Shown: positions 20,001-28,989 of the stretch, in pieces
Numbering within the stretch: the first letter of the stretch is position 1
Layout of the letters: each line of letters starts with the position of its first letter
Assembly (NCBI GenBank): GCA_003987775.1
Contig: RXJD01000007.1
Coordinates: 62,001 to 126,000 of the forward strand
DNA from: Mycobacterium sp.
GTDB taxonomy: Bacteria > Actinomycetota > Actinomycetes > Mycobacteriales > Mycobacteriaceae
Direction of reading: 5' to 3'
Length of the DNA: 64,000 bases
Notes under the pieces: model-generated
What the model saw: only the letters and a program-made list of their open reading frames with translations
Databases searched by the model: none
Told to the model about the DNA's origin: nothing
Made by a program: the position numbers and the translations under genes

Positions 20001-20972
20001 GTTACCCCCGAGGCCACCAGTTCCGCCGGTGCCACCGCCGGCGGTACCGTCGGCGCCCGCCAGACCGCTGCCACCGTCACCGCCCAGCCCGCCGGCGCCA
20101 CCGGCCCAGCCCGCAATCGACCTGTTGGCCCCGCCGAGACCGCCATTACCACCTTGTCCCCCGGTCGCACCGGTTCCGCCCATCCCACCGGCCCCACCGG
20201 CTCCGCCGCTGCCGGCTAACAGACCGCCGGCTCCGCCGGCGCCGCCGTTGCCGCCGGCTCCGCCGTTGGTACTGACTCCGCCGGCCGCGCCCATTCCACC
20301 GGCCCCGCCCGCTCCGCCGTGGCCGAAGAGCGTCGCCGATCCGCCGGCCCCGCCGGACTGGCCGAACGCACCGGTCCCGCCACTGCCGCCATTGCCGAAC
20401 AAGATTCCGCCGGTACCACCGGCGCCGCCGCCGGCCCCCGATCCGCCGGCGCCGCCCGCCCCGCCGTTGCCGATCAGGCCCGCCGAACCCCCGGCTCCAC
20501 CGGCCTGGCCGGGTGCTCCGGAACCGCCACTGCCGCCGTTGCCGAGGAGGAAGCCGCCGGCCCCACCGGCCTGACCGGTGCCGACGGCGCCGTTGGCACC
20601 ATCACCAATCAGCGGACGACCGAACAGGGCATTGGTCGGTGCGTTGATCACTCCGAGCACGCCCTGTTCAAAGGCCTCCAGGGGTGACGCGGCGGCCGCT
20701 TCGGCTGCGGCGTAAGAGTTCCCGCTGACCACCAGAGTGCGGGTCAGTTGCTCATGAAACGTTGCCGCCTGCGCAGCCAGCACGCGGTAGTCCACAGCGT
20801 GCTGAGAAAAGAGTGCCGCAATGGCGGTAGACACCTCGTCGGCTGCCGCGCTGACCACACTCGTCGTCGGTCCGGCCACGGCCGTGTGGACACGCGCCAG
20901 CGTTTCGCCGATGCTCTCGATGTCGGCGGCCGCTGAAGCCACGATTTCCGGGGAAATAGATACGTATGTCAT
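17076..20972 (-). CDS. PE_PGRS protein (1298 residues)
   Basis: A PE domain (about residues 1-95, start MTYVSISPE) carries the ESX-recognition motif YxxxE (YAAAE). The linker [21 protein letters not shown] follows, then about 1170 residues of GGxGG repeats ending [14 protein letters not shown] proteins are exported by ESX-5 to the cell surface. ATG 20972 is supported by GAAGAGG six nt upstream. The repeat region includes an approximate 906-bp tandem duplication (reported in findings). Proline-rich open frames on the other strand are shadows of the glycine codons. Confidence 0.95.
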   Translation of the reverse strand: MTYVSISPEIVASAAADIESIGETLARVHTAVAGPTTSVVSAAADEVSTAIAALFSQHAVDYRVLAAQAATFHEQLTRTLVVSGNSYAAAEAAAASPLEAFEQGVLGVINAPTNALFGRPLIGDGANGAVGTGQAGGAGGFLLGNGGSGGSGAPGQAGGAGGSAGLIGNGGAGGAGGSGAGGGAGGTGGILFGNGGSGGTGAFGQSGGAGGSATLFGHGGAGGAGGMGAAGGVSTNGGAGGNGGAGGAGGLLAGSGGAGGAGGMGGTGATGGQGGNGGLGGANRSIAGWAGGAGGLGGDGGSGLAGADGTAGGGTGGTGGLGGNGGVGGAGGSNTGLFGAGGLLGSGGTGGVGGAGGSGGTGGTGGTGVGHGVIGGTGGDGGVGGNSGAGGAGGAGGFLGTTGLAGHAGVGGQGGTGGTGGAGDSGVAGSKGGATGGAGLSGGAGGRGGVGGSAADASGVNGAGGTGGRGGIGGDGGKAGPDLGLGAGNGGDGGAGGKGGTGGAAGTGPGAAGSVGNGGQGGIGGHGGAGSAGIGSSANDGGAGGRGGAGGQGGDAGGAGGITGTGGLGGNGGAGGAGGSGWSLGVAGLGPGGTGGAGGAGGDGGAAGTVGTGGTAGSGGTGGTGGIGGQGADGTNGIAQTGAQGGRGGVGGAGGNSGGAGGTNGDGGTGGQGGTGGTGGSGVTGGLGGGGGQGGAGGAAGTGSGIAGKAGNGGQGGTGGTGGAANAGNAATEAGATGGVGGTGGTGGTGGEGGAAGGATGTNGAGGTGGKGGIGGDGGKGGPDLGLGAGKGGDAGAGGTGGTGGAAGSGPGAAGAMGGGGQGGTGGNGGAGAAGISSSGHDGGAGGNAGAGGQGGSAGGATGTRGSGGAGGKGGAGGAAANGFNSVLGDVGTGGTGGTGGRGGDGGAVGAVGTGGTAGSGGTGGTGGTGGAGGNGTNGTGDAAGNGGRGGTGGAGGNAGGVNGSNGSGGAGGQGGQGGNGASGTADVGSGGGAGGKAGAGGVGGNGGAAGAIGQGASGGAGGQGGQGGTGGSGANSTSNVSGQGRQGGGGGNGGAGGVGGTGGSAGIGSTNGAGGAGGAGGAAGNGGTGATGPTGSFSGRNGGSGGQGGVGGAGGAGGQAGNGAGAAGAGGAGGQGAVGGQGGQGGTAGVTGANAGGNGGQGGAGGAGGQGAAGVAGGSAGAGGAAGSGGQGGIGGSGLNTGNVGSGGTGGTGGVGGVGGNAGATSGSGAGALGGKGGSGGNGGAAGASTLASVGGTGGNGGSGGVGSAGQLSAGGPGGKGGAGNNGGSGGADGNPG
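18608..19520 (-). repeat. Large imperfect tandem duplication inside the PE_PGRS gene (period about 906 bp)
   Basis: The segment PDLGLGAG occurs twice, at about 18608 and 19514, exactly 906 nt (302 codons) apart. The flanking non-GGx landmarks also recur in the same order: GTNGAGG or GVNGAGG before it, then GPGAAG, a SS-x-x-DGGAGG segment and [13 protein letters not shown]. The coordinates mark the two landmark positions rather than exact copy limits. The copies differ at many residues, so the duplication is not recent. Confidence 0.7.
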
Positions 20973-21345
20973 CTGATGCCTCTTCGAATACATCGGGAAA
21001 CCAGCAAGCGGCGTAGGCCGCGGGGAATTACCTGACTATAACCCGATGAGCATTCCCGATCGCGGCGTTTCCGGGAAATTCAAAGCTCCGCACAAAATGT
21101 CTGAACTACGGACGTTCGAGCACCAAGTTAGGCTTCTGAACAGCTGATATGAGTTCGACATGGCAGTGCTGGCGCGAATTATCGGCCAGCTGAAGCGCAA
21201 TTATGCGCGGCATTAATAATCGGAACCTAATTGGGCCGCTGCATTCGTTGCAATTGTTTATACCCAAGATCACCGAGTATCTATATGTGCAATGTGCACG
21301 ATTTCTGGGCAGCCGGCAGTGCACAATGCCCGGCGTGACCCAGCC
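20973..21345. other. Relatively AT-rich intergenic region upstream of PE_PGRS
   Basis: About 370 nt whose distal part (roughly 21100-21320) is clearly less GC-rich than its surroundings. A likely -10 hexamer for PE_PGRS, TATAGT on the minus strand, lies at 21035-21040, giving a leader of about 60 nt. An inverted repeat GCGCA-ATTA-TGCGC lies at 21195-21208, and GTGCAC occurs twice near 21293-21323. A 72-codon minus-strand frame at 21106-21324 lacks a ribosome-binding site and family resemblance, so I do not call it. Confidence 0.5.
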
Positions 21346-22884
21346 TCAGTTGGTGCGCGTTGTCTGCAATGCCGTGATCGCCTCGACGTCGGCCGGTCCG
21401 GGCAGCCCCCAGTCGGGCTTGTAGTCGAACAACTCTTCAGCCCGGGCCGACTGCAGGTCGACATCGAGCACCTCGATGGCGTTCAGCGGAACCAGCGCGG
21501 GGTGCACGTGGCCGCAGGCCCGGGCCAGACACATCAGCTCGAAGCGCAGGGTGGCCAGGTAGTTGGCGCAGCGGACCGACTTCAGCGCCGGATCCAGCCC
21601 GTGCTGTAGCCAGGCCGACTGCGTCGCGACTCCGGTCGGGCAGCGTCCTGTGTGGCAACGCTGGGCCTGAATGCAGCCGATGGCGAACATCGCCGTGCGC
21701 CCGACGTTGATCATGTCGCAGCCCAGCGCCAGGGCCAGCAGCGCGTTCTCCGGAATGCCGAGTTTGCCCGACCCGACGAAAACGACGTCGTGCTGCAGAC
21801 CCTGTTCGGCGAAGGCGCGGTACACCCGCGGGAAGGCCCACTTGAACGGCAGCGCGACGTGGTCGCTGAATACCAGCGGCGCCGCGCCGGTACCGCCCTC
21901 GCCCCCGTCCACCGTCACGAAGTCCACACCCCGGCCGGTGCGCGCCATCCGCGCGGCCAACTCCGGCCAGAACCCGTCCTCCCCGACCGCCGACTTGATT
22001 CCCACCGGCAGTCCCGTCGCCGCGGCGATCGTCTCGACGAACTCCAGCAGGCCGTCCACATCGTGGAACGCCGAGTGCCCGGCCGGGCTCTTGCAGTCCA
22101 CCCCTGGTGCGATACCGCGGATCTTGGCGATCTCCTCGGTGACCTTGGCGCCGGGCAGCATGCCGCCCAGCCCCGGTTTGGCGCCCTGGCTGAGCTTGAT
22201 CTCGATGGCCCGGATCGACGGCGTCGCGGCCACCTCGTCGACCAGGCGGGGCAGGCTGAAGGTGCCGTCCTCGTTGCGGCAGCCGAAATAGCCGGTGCCG
22301 ATCTGCCAGATGAGGTCGCCGCCGTTGCGGTGGTACGGCGACACCCCGCCCTCACCGGTGCTCTGCATGGCCCCGGCCATTGCGACGCCCTGATTCAGCG
22401 ATGTGATCGCGGCGCCGCCCAGCGCGCCGAAGCTCATCCCCGAGACGTTGACCAACGATGGTGGCCGAAATGCCTTGGCGCGCTTGCGCGCTCCGCCAAG
22501 CACCTTGCCGGCCGGCAGCGGCACCTTCGGGTCGGGGTGGCCGGGGTCGCCGTCCGGGGCCGACACCGGAAACGCCGCATGCTTGATGATCGGGTAGTTG
22601 TGGGCGCGTTCCAGGTCGTTGTCGGTGCCGAAGCCGAAGTACCGGTTGCTCATCTTCGACGAGGTGTACACCCAGCGCCGCTGGTCGCGGCTGAACGGCT
22701 TCTCCGCGTTGTTGTCGGTGACGATGTACTGCCGCAGCTCCGGGCCGACCGCCTCCAGGACGAACCGCAGGTGGCCGACGATCGGATAGTTGCGCAGGAT
22801 GGTGTGCCGGCGCTGCCAGAGGTCCCAGCCGGCCAACCCGGCTATGCCGCCTCCGAGCACCGCACTCACGGAGCGTTTCTTCAC
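21346..22884 (-). CDS. FMN-dependent glutamate synthase-like protein (GltB2 domain), membrane-anchored
   Basis: A 512-residue protein built around the FMN-binding (beta/alpha)8 synthase domain of glutamate synthase. SGMSFGALG, GEGGVSPYH, KPGLGG and VDGGEGGTGAAP are typical of the domain. A Cys-rich GCIQAQRCHTGRCPTG segment would hold a 3Fe-4S cluster. The N-terminal 20-30 residues (VLGGGIAGLAGW) look like a membrane anchor. The glutaminase and GXGXG domains of real GltB are missing, so it is unlikely to make glutamate from glutamine. Proteins of this stand-alone class are of unknown function. It ends 373 nt before the PE_PGRS start. Confidence 0.85.
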   Translation of the reverse strand: MKKRSVSAVLGGGIAGLAGWDLWQRRHTILRNYPIVGHLRFVLEAVGPELRQYIVTDNNAEKPFSRDQRRWVYTSSKMSNRYFGFGTDNDLERAHNYPIIKHAAFPVSAPDGDPGHPDPKVPLPAGKVLGGARKRAKAFRPPSLVNVSGMSFGALGGAAITSLNQGVAMAGAMQSTGEGGVSPYHRNGGDLIWQIGTGYFGCRNEDGTFSLPRLVDEVAATPSIRAIEIKLSQGAKPGLGGMLPGAKVTEEIAKIRGIAPGVDCKSPAGHSAFHDVDGLLEFVETIAAATGLPVGIKSAVGEDGFWPELAARMARTGRGVDFVTVDGGEGGTGAAPLVFSDHVALPFKWAFPRVYRAFAEQGLQHDVVFVGSGKLGIPENALLALALGCDMINVGRTAMFAIGCIQAQRCHTGRCPTGVATQSAWLQHGLDPALKSVRCANYLATLRFELMCLARACGHVHPALVPLNAIEVLDVDLQSARAEELFDYKPDWGLPGPADVEAITALQTTRTN

Positions 22885-22932
22885 GCCCCCATGCTCACCC
22901 GGGCCACCGACAGATGCTAGGGACGTGAGTCC

Positions 22933-24684
22933 TCAGTTGAGCGGTACCGGCTCGAGGATTTCGGCGCGCGCCTCGGGTGCGCTGGCCCGTAACTCGTCGG
23001 CCGAGACGTCGTCGGGCTGCGCCTGCGAGAGCACCTCGGCCTCCACCCGCGCCTTGTAGTTGGCCACCTCGCGGTCGACGTCCTGCGCGCTCCAGCCCAG
23101 CACCGGTGCGACGAGGTCGGCCACCTCGCGGGCACAGTCGACGCCGCGGTGCGAGTACTCGATGGAGATGCGCATCCGCCGCGCCAGAATGTCCTCGAGG
23201 TGCAGTGCCCCCTCGGCGGCGACCGCGTAGACGGCCTCCACCTTGAGGTAGCCGGGCGCATCCTTGATGGGGCTGAGCAGTTCGGGGCGGCCGGCCGCCA
23301 GCGCCAGCACGTCGTCCATCATCGAGCCGTAGCGGTCCAGCAGATGCCGGACCCGGTAGGGGTGCAGTCCGACCCGCTCGCCGACGTGCTCGACCTGGTT
23401 GATCAGCGCGAAGTACCCGTCGGCGCCCAGCAGGCTCACCTTCTCGGTGATGGACGGCGCGACTCTGGTCGGGATGAACTGCACCGCGGCGTCGATCGCG
23501 TCGGCCGCCATCACGCGGTAGGTGGTGTACTTGCCGCCCGCGATGGCCACCAGGCCGGCCGCCGGCACCGCCACAGCGTGCTCGCGGGAGAGCTTGGAGG
23601 TCTCGTCGCTCTCCCCCGCCAGCAGCGGGCGCAGGCCGGCGTACACACCGTCGATGTCGGCGTGCGTCAGCGGGGTGGCCAGCACGGCGTTGACGGTGGT
23701 CAGGATGTAGTCGATGTCGGCCTTGGTGGCGGCCGGGTGCGCCAGGTCGAGGTTCCAGTCGGTGTCGGTGGTACCGATGATCCAGTGGCTGCCCCACGGG
23801 ATGATGAACATGACCGACTTCTCGGTGCGCAGGATCATCGCGACGTCGCTGACGATGCGGTCGCGCGGCACCACGACGTGGACGCCCTTGGAGGCCCGCA
23901 CCTGGAAGCGTCCGCGCTGTTTGGACAGCGCCTGGATCTCGTCGGTCCACACCCCGGTCGCGTTGACCACGACGTGGCCGCGGACCTCGGTGATGGAGCC
24001 GTCCTCGGAGTCGCGCACCCGCACGCCGGTCACCCGGTCGCCCTCGCGCAGCAGCGCGACCACCTGGGTGGAGCACCGGACCACCGCGCCGTAGTGGGCG
24101 GCGGTGCGCGCCACCGTCATGGTGTGCCGGGCGTCGTCGACGACGGTGTCGTAGTAGCGGATGCCGCCGATCAGGGCGCTGCGCTTGAGGCCGGGACTCA
24201 GCCGCAGTGCGCCGGCGCGGGTCAGATGCTTTTGCGCCGGAACGGATTTCGCGCCGCCGAGCTGGTCATAGAGGAAGATGCCGGCGGCGATGTAGGGCCG
24301 CTCCCACCAGCGCTTGGTCAGCGGGAACAGGAACGGCAGCGGCTTGACCAGATGCGGCGCCAGCGTGGTCAGGGACAGTTCGCGTTCGAACAGCGCCTCG
24401 CGCACCAGGCCGAACTCGAGTTGTTCGAGGTAGCGCAGGCCGCCGTGGAACATCTTCGACGAGCGACTGGACGTGCCCGACGCCAGATCCCGGGCCTCGA
24501 CCAGTGCCACCTTGAGCCCGCGGGTGGCGGCGTCCAGCGCACACCCCGAGCCCACCACGCCGCCGCCGATCACCACCACGTCGAACTGCTCGCTGCCCAG
24601 GCGCTCCCATGCCTGTGCGCGCTGCTGGGGTCCCAGCGACCCCTCGGACCAGGTCGGCTCGCTGTCGTTGCTCGGGTTGCTCAC
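22933..24684 (-). CDS. glpD2: GlpD2: FAD-dependent glycerol-3-phosphate dehydrogenase
   Basis: A 583-residue membrane-associated flavoenzyme that oxidises glycerol-3-phosphate to dihydroxyacetone phosphate and feeds electrons to quinone. The N-terminal dinucleotide fold VVIGGGVVGSG is at residues 37-47. The family's SSRSSKMFHGGLRYL segment, IIPWGSHWIIGTTDTDW and GGKYTTYR are all present, and a C-terminal DAO domain completes the normal length. It is 79 nt downstream of lpdA on the same strand, and the two may share a transcript. It matches Rv3302c. Confidence 0.95.
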   Translation of the reverse strand: MSNPSNDSEPTWSEGSLGPQQRAQAWERLGSEQFDVVVIGGGVVGSGCALDAATRGLKVALVEARDLASGTSSRSSKMFHGGLRYLEQLEFGLVREALFERELSLTTLAPHLVKPLPFLFPLTKRWWERPYIAAGIFLYDQLGGAKSVPAQKHLTRAGALRLSPGLKRSALIGGIRYYDTVVDDARHTMTVARTAAHYGAVVRCSTQVVALLREGDRVTGVRVRDSEDGSITEVRGHVVVNATGVWTDEIQALSKQRGRFQVRASKGVHVVVPRDRIVSDVAMILRTEKSVMFIIPWGSHWIIGTTDTDWNLDLAHPAATKADIDYILTTVNAVLATPLTHADIDGVYAGLRPLLAGESDETSKLSREHAVAVPAAGLVAIAGGKYTTYRVMAADAIDAAVQFIPTRVAPSITEKVSLLGADGYFALINQVEHVGERVGLHPYRVRHLLDRYGSMMDDVLALAAGRPELLSPIKDAPGYLKVEAVYAVAAEGALHLEDILARRMRISIEYSHRGVDCAREVADLVAPVLGWSAQDVDREVANYKARVEAEVLSQAQPDDVSADELRASAPEARAEILEPVPLN

Positions 24685-24763
24685 GACGAAGGACTCCTGT
24701 CGGTTACTTGTCGGTAGGCGTGCGTACCCAGGCTAGTTCGTCAGGCGTTTGTTGAGTCGGACT

Positions 24764-26176
24764 TCAGTCCAGATCGTCGTGCGCCATCAGCCGCCGCGCC
24801 GCTTCGGTGATCGAACCGGACAACGAGGGGTAAACGGCGAGCGTCTGCGCCAGCTCGTTGACGGTGATGCGGTTGGTCACGGCGACCGCGATCGGCAGGA
24901 TCAGCTCCGAGGCGATCGGGGCCACCACCACGCCGCCGATGACGACGCCGGTGGACTTGCGGCAGAAGATCTTGACGAAACCCTGCCGCAGCCCCGACAT
25001 CTTGGCCCGCGCGTTGGTGTGCAGCGGCAGCATGATGGTCCGCGCGCTGAACTCGCCGTCGTCGATCGCCGACTGCGGCACGCCGACTGCGGCGATCTCG
25101 GGCCTGGTGAAGACCGTCGCCGCCACTGTGCGCAGGCGGATCGGGTTCACGCCCTCGCCCAGCGCGTGGTACATCGCGATGCGGCCCTGCATGGCCGCGA
25201 CCGAGGCCAGCAGCAGCAGACCGGTGCAGTCGCCGGCCGCATAGATGCCGGGCACCGACGTGCGCGACACCCGGTCCACCTTGAGGTAGTCGCCGGGCCC
25301 CAGGTCGATCCCGACGCGTTCCAGCCCCAGGCCGGCGGTGTTGGGGATCGACCCGATGGTCATCAGGGCGTGGCTGCCCTCGATGGTGCGGCCGTCGGTC
25401 ATGGTGACCAGGACGCCGTCATCGGTGCGGGTGACCGACTCGGCGCGGGCGTTCTTGAACAGGTTGACGCCGCGTTCGGCGAAGGACTCCTCCAGCACGG
25501 CGGCGGCGTCGGCGTCCTCGTAGGGCAGCACCCGGTCCCGGCTGGCCGCCACCGACACCTGCACGCCGAGCTCGGTGTAGGCGTGCACGAATTCGGCGCC
25601 AGTGACCCCGGAGCCCACCACGATGAGGTGTTCCGGCAGCTCGGTGAGCCCGTAGAGCTGGCGCCAGGTGAGGATGCGTTCGCCGTCGGGTTGGGCGGAC
25701 GGCAGGATGCGCGGGCTGGCTCCGGTGGCGATCAGCACGAAATCGGCGTCGTGCTCGGTGACGGTGCCGTCCGGGGCGGTGGCTTTGAGGCGATGCCGGG
25801 CCAGGCCTGGCGTGGGGTCGACGAGTTCGCCGCGGCCCTGCACCAGCTTGACGCCCACGGCCCGTAGTTGTTCGGCGATGTCTGCCGACTGCTCGGAGGC
25901 AAGCCTGCGGACCCGGGCGTGGATCTGCGGCAGGTCGATCTTGGCGTCGTCGATGTCGATTTCGAAGCCAAGCCGCGGCGCGCGGCGCAACTCGGTGCGC
26001 AGCCAGGTGGAGGCGATGAACGTCTTGGACGGCACACAGTCGTCCAAGACGGCCGCGCCGCCGACACCATCGGAATCGATGATGGTGACGTCGACGTCGT
26101 CGGGCTTTGCGTTGGCGGCCACCAGGGCCGCTTCGTAGCCGGCCGGGCCTCCACCGAGGATCACGATGCGGGTCAC
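24764..26176 (-). CDS. lpdA: LpdA: flavoprotein disulfide-reductase-family NAD(P)H quinone reductase
   Basis: A 470-residue member of the pyridine nucleotide-disulfide oxidoreductase family. FAD fold GGGPAGYEA (residues 8-16), NAD(P) fold GSGVTGAEF and the FAD-closing GDCTGLL are visible. In place of the redox-active Cys-x4-Cys there is one cysteine (C47 in LDDCVPSK), and the first position is alanine (A42). It therefore cannot act as a lipoamide dehydrogenase. The M. tuberculosis orthologue (Rv3303c) is known as an NAD(P)H:quinone reductase lacking that disulfide. The start is GTG 26176 or the adjacent GTG 26179. It is divergent from the GGCT-like gene across about 60 nt. Confidence 0.92.
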   Translation of the reverse strand: MTRIVILGGGPAGYEAALVAANAKPDDVDVTIIDSDGVGGAAVLDDCVPSKTFIASTWLRTELRRAPRLGFEIDIDDAKIDLPQIHARVRRLASEQSADIAEQLRAVGVKLVQGRGELVDPTPGLARHRLKATAPDGTVTEHDADFVLIATGASPRILPSAQPDGERILTWRQLYGLTELPEHLIVVGSGVTGAEFVHAYTELGVQVSVAASRDRVLPYEDADAAAVLEESFAERGVNLFKNARAESVTRTDDGVLVTMTDGRTIEGSHALMTIGSIPNTAGLGLERVGIDLGPGDYLKVDRVSRTSVPGIYAAGDCTGLLLLASVAAMQGRIAMYHALGEGVNPIRLRTVAATVFTRPEIAAVGVPQSAIDDGEFSARTIMLPLHTNARAKMSGLRQGFVKIFCRKSTGVVIGGVVVAPIASELILPIAVAVTNRITVNELAQTLAVYPSLSGSITEAARRLMAHDDLD

Positions 26177-26237
26177 CACAGCCCATAACCTAGCCCGACG
26201 AGGATGCACTCCGCAGGGCGGAGTTTAAGCTTTTCCC

Positions 26238-26723
26238 GTGCCGCTCTACGCCGCCTACGGGTCGAACATGCATCCCGAGCAGATGCTCAAGCGTGCACCC
26301 CACTCGCCGATGGCGGGAACTGGCTGGTTACCGGGGTGGCGGCTGACGTTCGGCGGCGAGGACATCGGCTGGGAAGGCGCGCTGGCCACCATCGTGGAAG
26401 ACCCGGATTCGCGGGTGTTCGTGGTGCTGTACGACATGACGCCGTCCGACGAGATGAACCTGGACCGGTGGGAGGGCTCCGAGTTCGGCGTCCACAAGAA
26501 GATCCGCTGCCGGGTGGAGCGCGAATCCTCCGACACCGACATCGACCCGGTGCTGGCCTGGCTGTACGTGCTGGACGGCTGGGAAGGCGGCCTGCCGTCC
26601 GCGCAGTATCTGGGTGTCATGGCCGACGCCGCCGAAATAGCCGGTGCGCCAGCCGATTACGTGCACGACCTACGCACTCGGCCGGCCCGGAACATCGGCC
26701 CGGGGCCAAGCAGTCCGGAGTAG
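26238..26723 (+). CDS. Gamma-glutamylcyclotransferase-like protein
   Basis: A 161-residue GGCT-fold protein that begins with YGSN (residues 7-10), the substrate-loop motif of gamma-glutamylcyclotransferases and AIG2-like proteins. Such enzymes release 5-oxoproline from gamma-glutamyl peptides or amines. Mycobacteria lack glutathione, so the natural substrate is unclear. The start is GTG 26238. Its last 54 nt lie antisense to the end of the MmpL gene. It matches Rv3304 (about 159 residues). Confidence 0.85.
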   Translation: MPLYAAYGSNMHPEQMLKRAPHSPMAGTGWLPGWRLTFGGEDIGWEGALATIVEDPDSRVFVVLYDMTPSDEMNLDRWEGSEFGVHKKIRCRVERESSDTDIDPVLAWLYVLDGWEGGLPSAQYLGVMADAAEIAGAPADYVHDLRTRPARNIGPGPSSPE

Positions 26724-28958
26724 TGGCCGCCCCCGGGGCGACCGCGCCGATTCGCTGATCCCGATGCGCCGGTGCAGCCGCGCCAGCGGCGCCGGCGCCC
26801 ACCAGTTCCACTGCCCCATCAGGTACATGAACGCCGGGACCAGGACCATTCGCACCACGGTGGCGTCGACCAGTACCGCGATCGTCAGCCCCAGCCCGAA
26901 CATCCGCATGAACGAGACTTCGGCGGTCGTGAGGGCGGCGAAACTGATCGCCATGATCAACGCCGCCGTGGTGATCACGCGACCGGTGTGAGCGATCCCG
27001 AGGGTGACGCTCTCGTCGTTTGCGGCGCGCCGGGCCGGCCCCGGCAGTGCGCGCGCCGACTCGCACCAGTACTCGCGGATCCGCGCGATCAGGAAAACTT
27101 CGTAGTCCATCGACAGTCCGAACGCGATGCAGAACAGCAGCACGGCCAGGTTGGCGACCAACGTGCCGGTACAGGTCGTGCCCAGACCTGCGAGATGTCC
27201 TTCCTGAAACACCCAGACCAGCGCACCGAACACGGCCGTCAACGACAGGAAGTTCAGGGCGATCGCCTTGACCGGCAGCACCACACTTCCGGTCAGCAGG
27301 AACAGCAGCGTGAAGGTGACGACGGCGATGAACCCGAGCACCCACCCCATCCGGGCCCGGACGGCGTCCACGCTGTCGCGATTCGTCTGGGCCAAGCCAC
27401 CGAACTCGACCGCGCGCGCTAGTGGTGGCCGTACCGCGTGCAACGCGTCGAGCTGGGCGTCGGAGACGCGCGAGTACAGCGGCGCCCTGCTGTTCACGGT
27501 CAGGAATGCGCTACCGCCCGAAACGCCGGCCGGTGCGTCCGCCGGCCCGGCCATGCGGCCGCCGATGTAGGTGCCCTGCGGCGCCGAGACGTCCAGGACA
27601 TCGTCGACCTTCGACAGCGCGGCGGCGTACCGGCCGAGTTCACCCGGGGAAATGCCGTCGGCATCGGGGATCACCACTTGAATGGATTTCGCACTGTCAT
27701 CGGTGAACTCGCGGCGCAACTGGTCACCCACCTGACGCGACGAGGCCGACACCGGGAGCACCCGCTCGTCCGGGTAGCCCCAGCGCGCATGCAGAAACGG
27801 CGCGCCGAGCAGCAGTAGCAGCGCAACGACGGCCAGCCCCGCCGGCACCGCGAAACGCCGGACGAATCTGCTTGTCCGATACCAGAAAAGCCGTTCGACG
27901 CGACGTTGCCCGGGGTCGGGCCGCCCGCAGCGCCGCCGTAAGTCCAGCGCATCCAAGCGGTCGCCGAGCACGGCAATCGCCGCCGGTGCCGCGATGATCG
28001 CACTGGCCGCCGCGAATGCCACCGTGGCGATCCCGGCGTAGGCGAACGACCGCAGGTAGTACATCGGAAACAGCGCCAGGGCCGACATCGACAGGGCGAC
28101 CGTGATCGAGGAGAACAACACCGTGCGGCCGGCGGTCGAAACGGTGCGCCGGATCGCCTCATCGCAGGGCGAGCCCCCGGCGATCTCCTCGCGGTAGCGG
28201 CTGATGATCAGCAAGGTGTAGTCGATCGCCAGTGCAAGGCCCATCGCCATGGTGAGGTTCAGCGCGTAAACGGACACATCGGTGGCGTAGGTGATCAACC
28301 GAAGCACCGAGAGCGACCCCAGGATCGAGAACAACCCGACGGCGACGGGCACCGCGGCGGCGAGCAACCCGCCGAAGGCCCACACCAGCACGACGAAGCT
28401 GAGCGGAATAGCGATGAGCTCCATGCGCAACAGGTCGCTGGTGGTGCGGTCGTTGACCTGGGCGTAGATCATCGCGCTGCCGCCGACACGGACGACGACG
28501 CCGGTCTGGCCGGTGACCACCTCACCGGCCAGTCGCTTCGCGTACTTCTGGGCCCCGTTCTCCCCGCCCGCGAGGTTGGCGACGATCAGACCGGTCCTGC
28601 CGTCCCTGCTCACCATCCCCGCCGGTGCCGGCTGGGTCCACGGCGAGGCGACGCTGAGCACATACGGCGACGCACGCAGCTTTCCGACGATGGCTTGTGC
28701 CGCTGCGCGGGCCGTTGAACTGAAGGCGCCCTGCGGATCGGTCACCGTCACCAGCAACTGCTGGTCACTCTGGCCGAACGTGCCGGTCAGCAATGAACTG
28801 GCGTGCGCCGACTGCGAGTTCGGGTCTTCGAATCCACCCGCGGACAGGCGGTCGATCACCGGAATGCCGAACATGGCGGCGCCGATCATTACCAGGGCGA
28901 CGACGGCGAGGATGCGCCGTGGCACCGTCGTCGCCAGAATCGCTATTCGCTGCAGCAT
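26670..28958 (-). CDS. MmpL/RND-type lipid exporter
   Basis: A 762-residue MMPL-family transporter with about twelve membrane helices in two repeats. Large extracytoplasmic loops follow TM1 and TM7. The proton-relay Asp-Tyr pairs are D246-Y247 (IDYTLLIISR) and D618-Y619 (MDYEVFLIAR), and the SRYREE and ARIREYW loops follow them. MmpL proteins export lipids or glycolipids made by adjacent polyketide loci. ATG 28958 was preferred to TTG 28976 because GCGGGAA lies just upstream and MLQRIA is a typical MmpL start. It is divergent from the monooxygenase gene, and its 3' end overlaps the GGCT-like gene by 54 nt. Confidence 0.93.
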   Translation of the reverse strand: MLQRIAILATTVPRRILAVVALVMIGAAMFGIPVIDRLSAGGFEDPNSQSAHASSLLTGTFGQSDQQLLVTVTDPQGAFSSTARAAAQAIVGKLRASPYVLSVASPWTQPAPAGMVSRDGRTGLIVANLAGGENGAQKYAKRLAGEVVTGQTGVVVRVGGSAMIYAQVNDRTTSDLLRMELIAIPLSFVVLVWAFGGLLAAAVPVAVGLFSILGSLSVLRLITYATDVSVYALNLTMAMGLALAIDYTLLIISRYREEIAGGSPCDEAIRRTVSTAGRTVLFSSITVALSMSALALFPMYYLRSFAYAGIATVAFAAASAIIAAPAAIAVLGDRLDALDLRRRCGRPDPGQRRVERLFWYRTSRFVRRFAVPAGLAVVALLLLLGAPFLHARWGYPDERVLPVSASSRQVGDQLRREFTDDSAKSIQVVIPDADGISPGELGRYAAALSKVDDVLDVSAPQGTYIGGRMAGPADAPAGVSGGSAFLTVNSRAPLYSRVSDAQLDALHAVRPPLARAVEFGGLAQTNRDSVDAVRARMGWVLGFIAVVTFTLLFLLTGSVVLPVKAIALNFLSLTAVFGALVWVFQEGHLAGLGTTCTGTLVANLAVLLFCIAFGLSMDYEVFLIARIREYWCESARALPGPARRAANDESVTLGIAHTGRVITTAALIMAISFAALTTAEVSFMRMFGLGLTIAVLVDATVVRMVLVPAFMYLMGQWNWWAPAPLARLHRRIGISESARSPRGRPLLRTAWPRADVPGRPSA

Positions 28959-28989
28959 GAATGGTGTTCCCGCCAAGATTGGGGACGGA

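Noticed and set aside
19423..20574. Proline-rich 383-codon frame and other frames opposite PE_PGRS
   Set aside because: CCG/GCC runs are the complement of GGC/GGN glycine codons; the PE domain on the minus strand shows which strand codes.
17100..20600. Dense short repeats considered as a CRISPR array or VNTR
   Set aside because: They are in-frame GGxGG codon repeats of PE_PGRS without regular unique spacers or cas genes.
21106..21324. 72-codon minus-strand frame in the AT-leaning intergenic patch
   Set aside because: No ribosome-binding site, no recognisable family and irregular composition; it overlaps likely promoter sequence.
23149..24717. 522-codon open frame opposite glpD2, and similar long antisense frames opposite lhr, atsB, lpdA, amiB1 and sdhA
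   Set aside because: They are Arg/Gly/His/Val-rich shadows produced by third-position GC in the real genes, with no family motifs or ribosome-binding sites.
24764..26176. Calling LpdA a dihydrolipoamide dehydrogenase
   Set aside because: The first redox cysteine is alanine (A42), so the dithiol chemistry is impossible.
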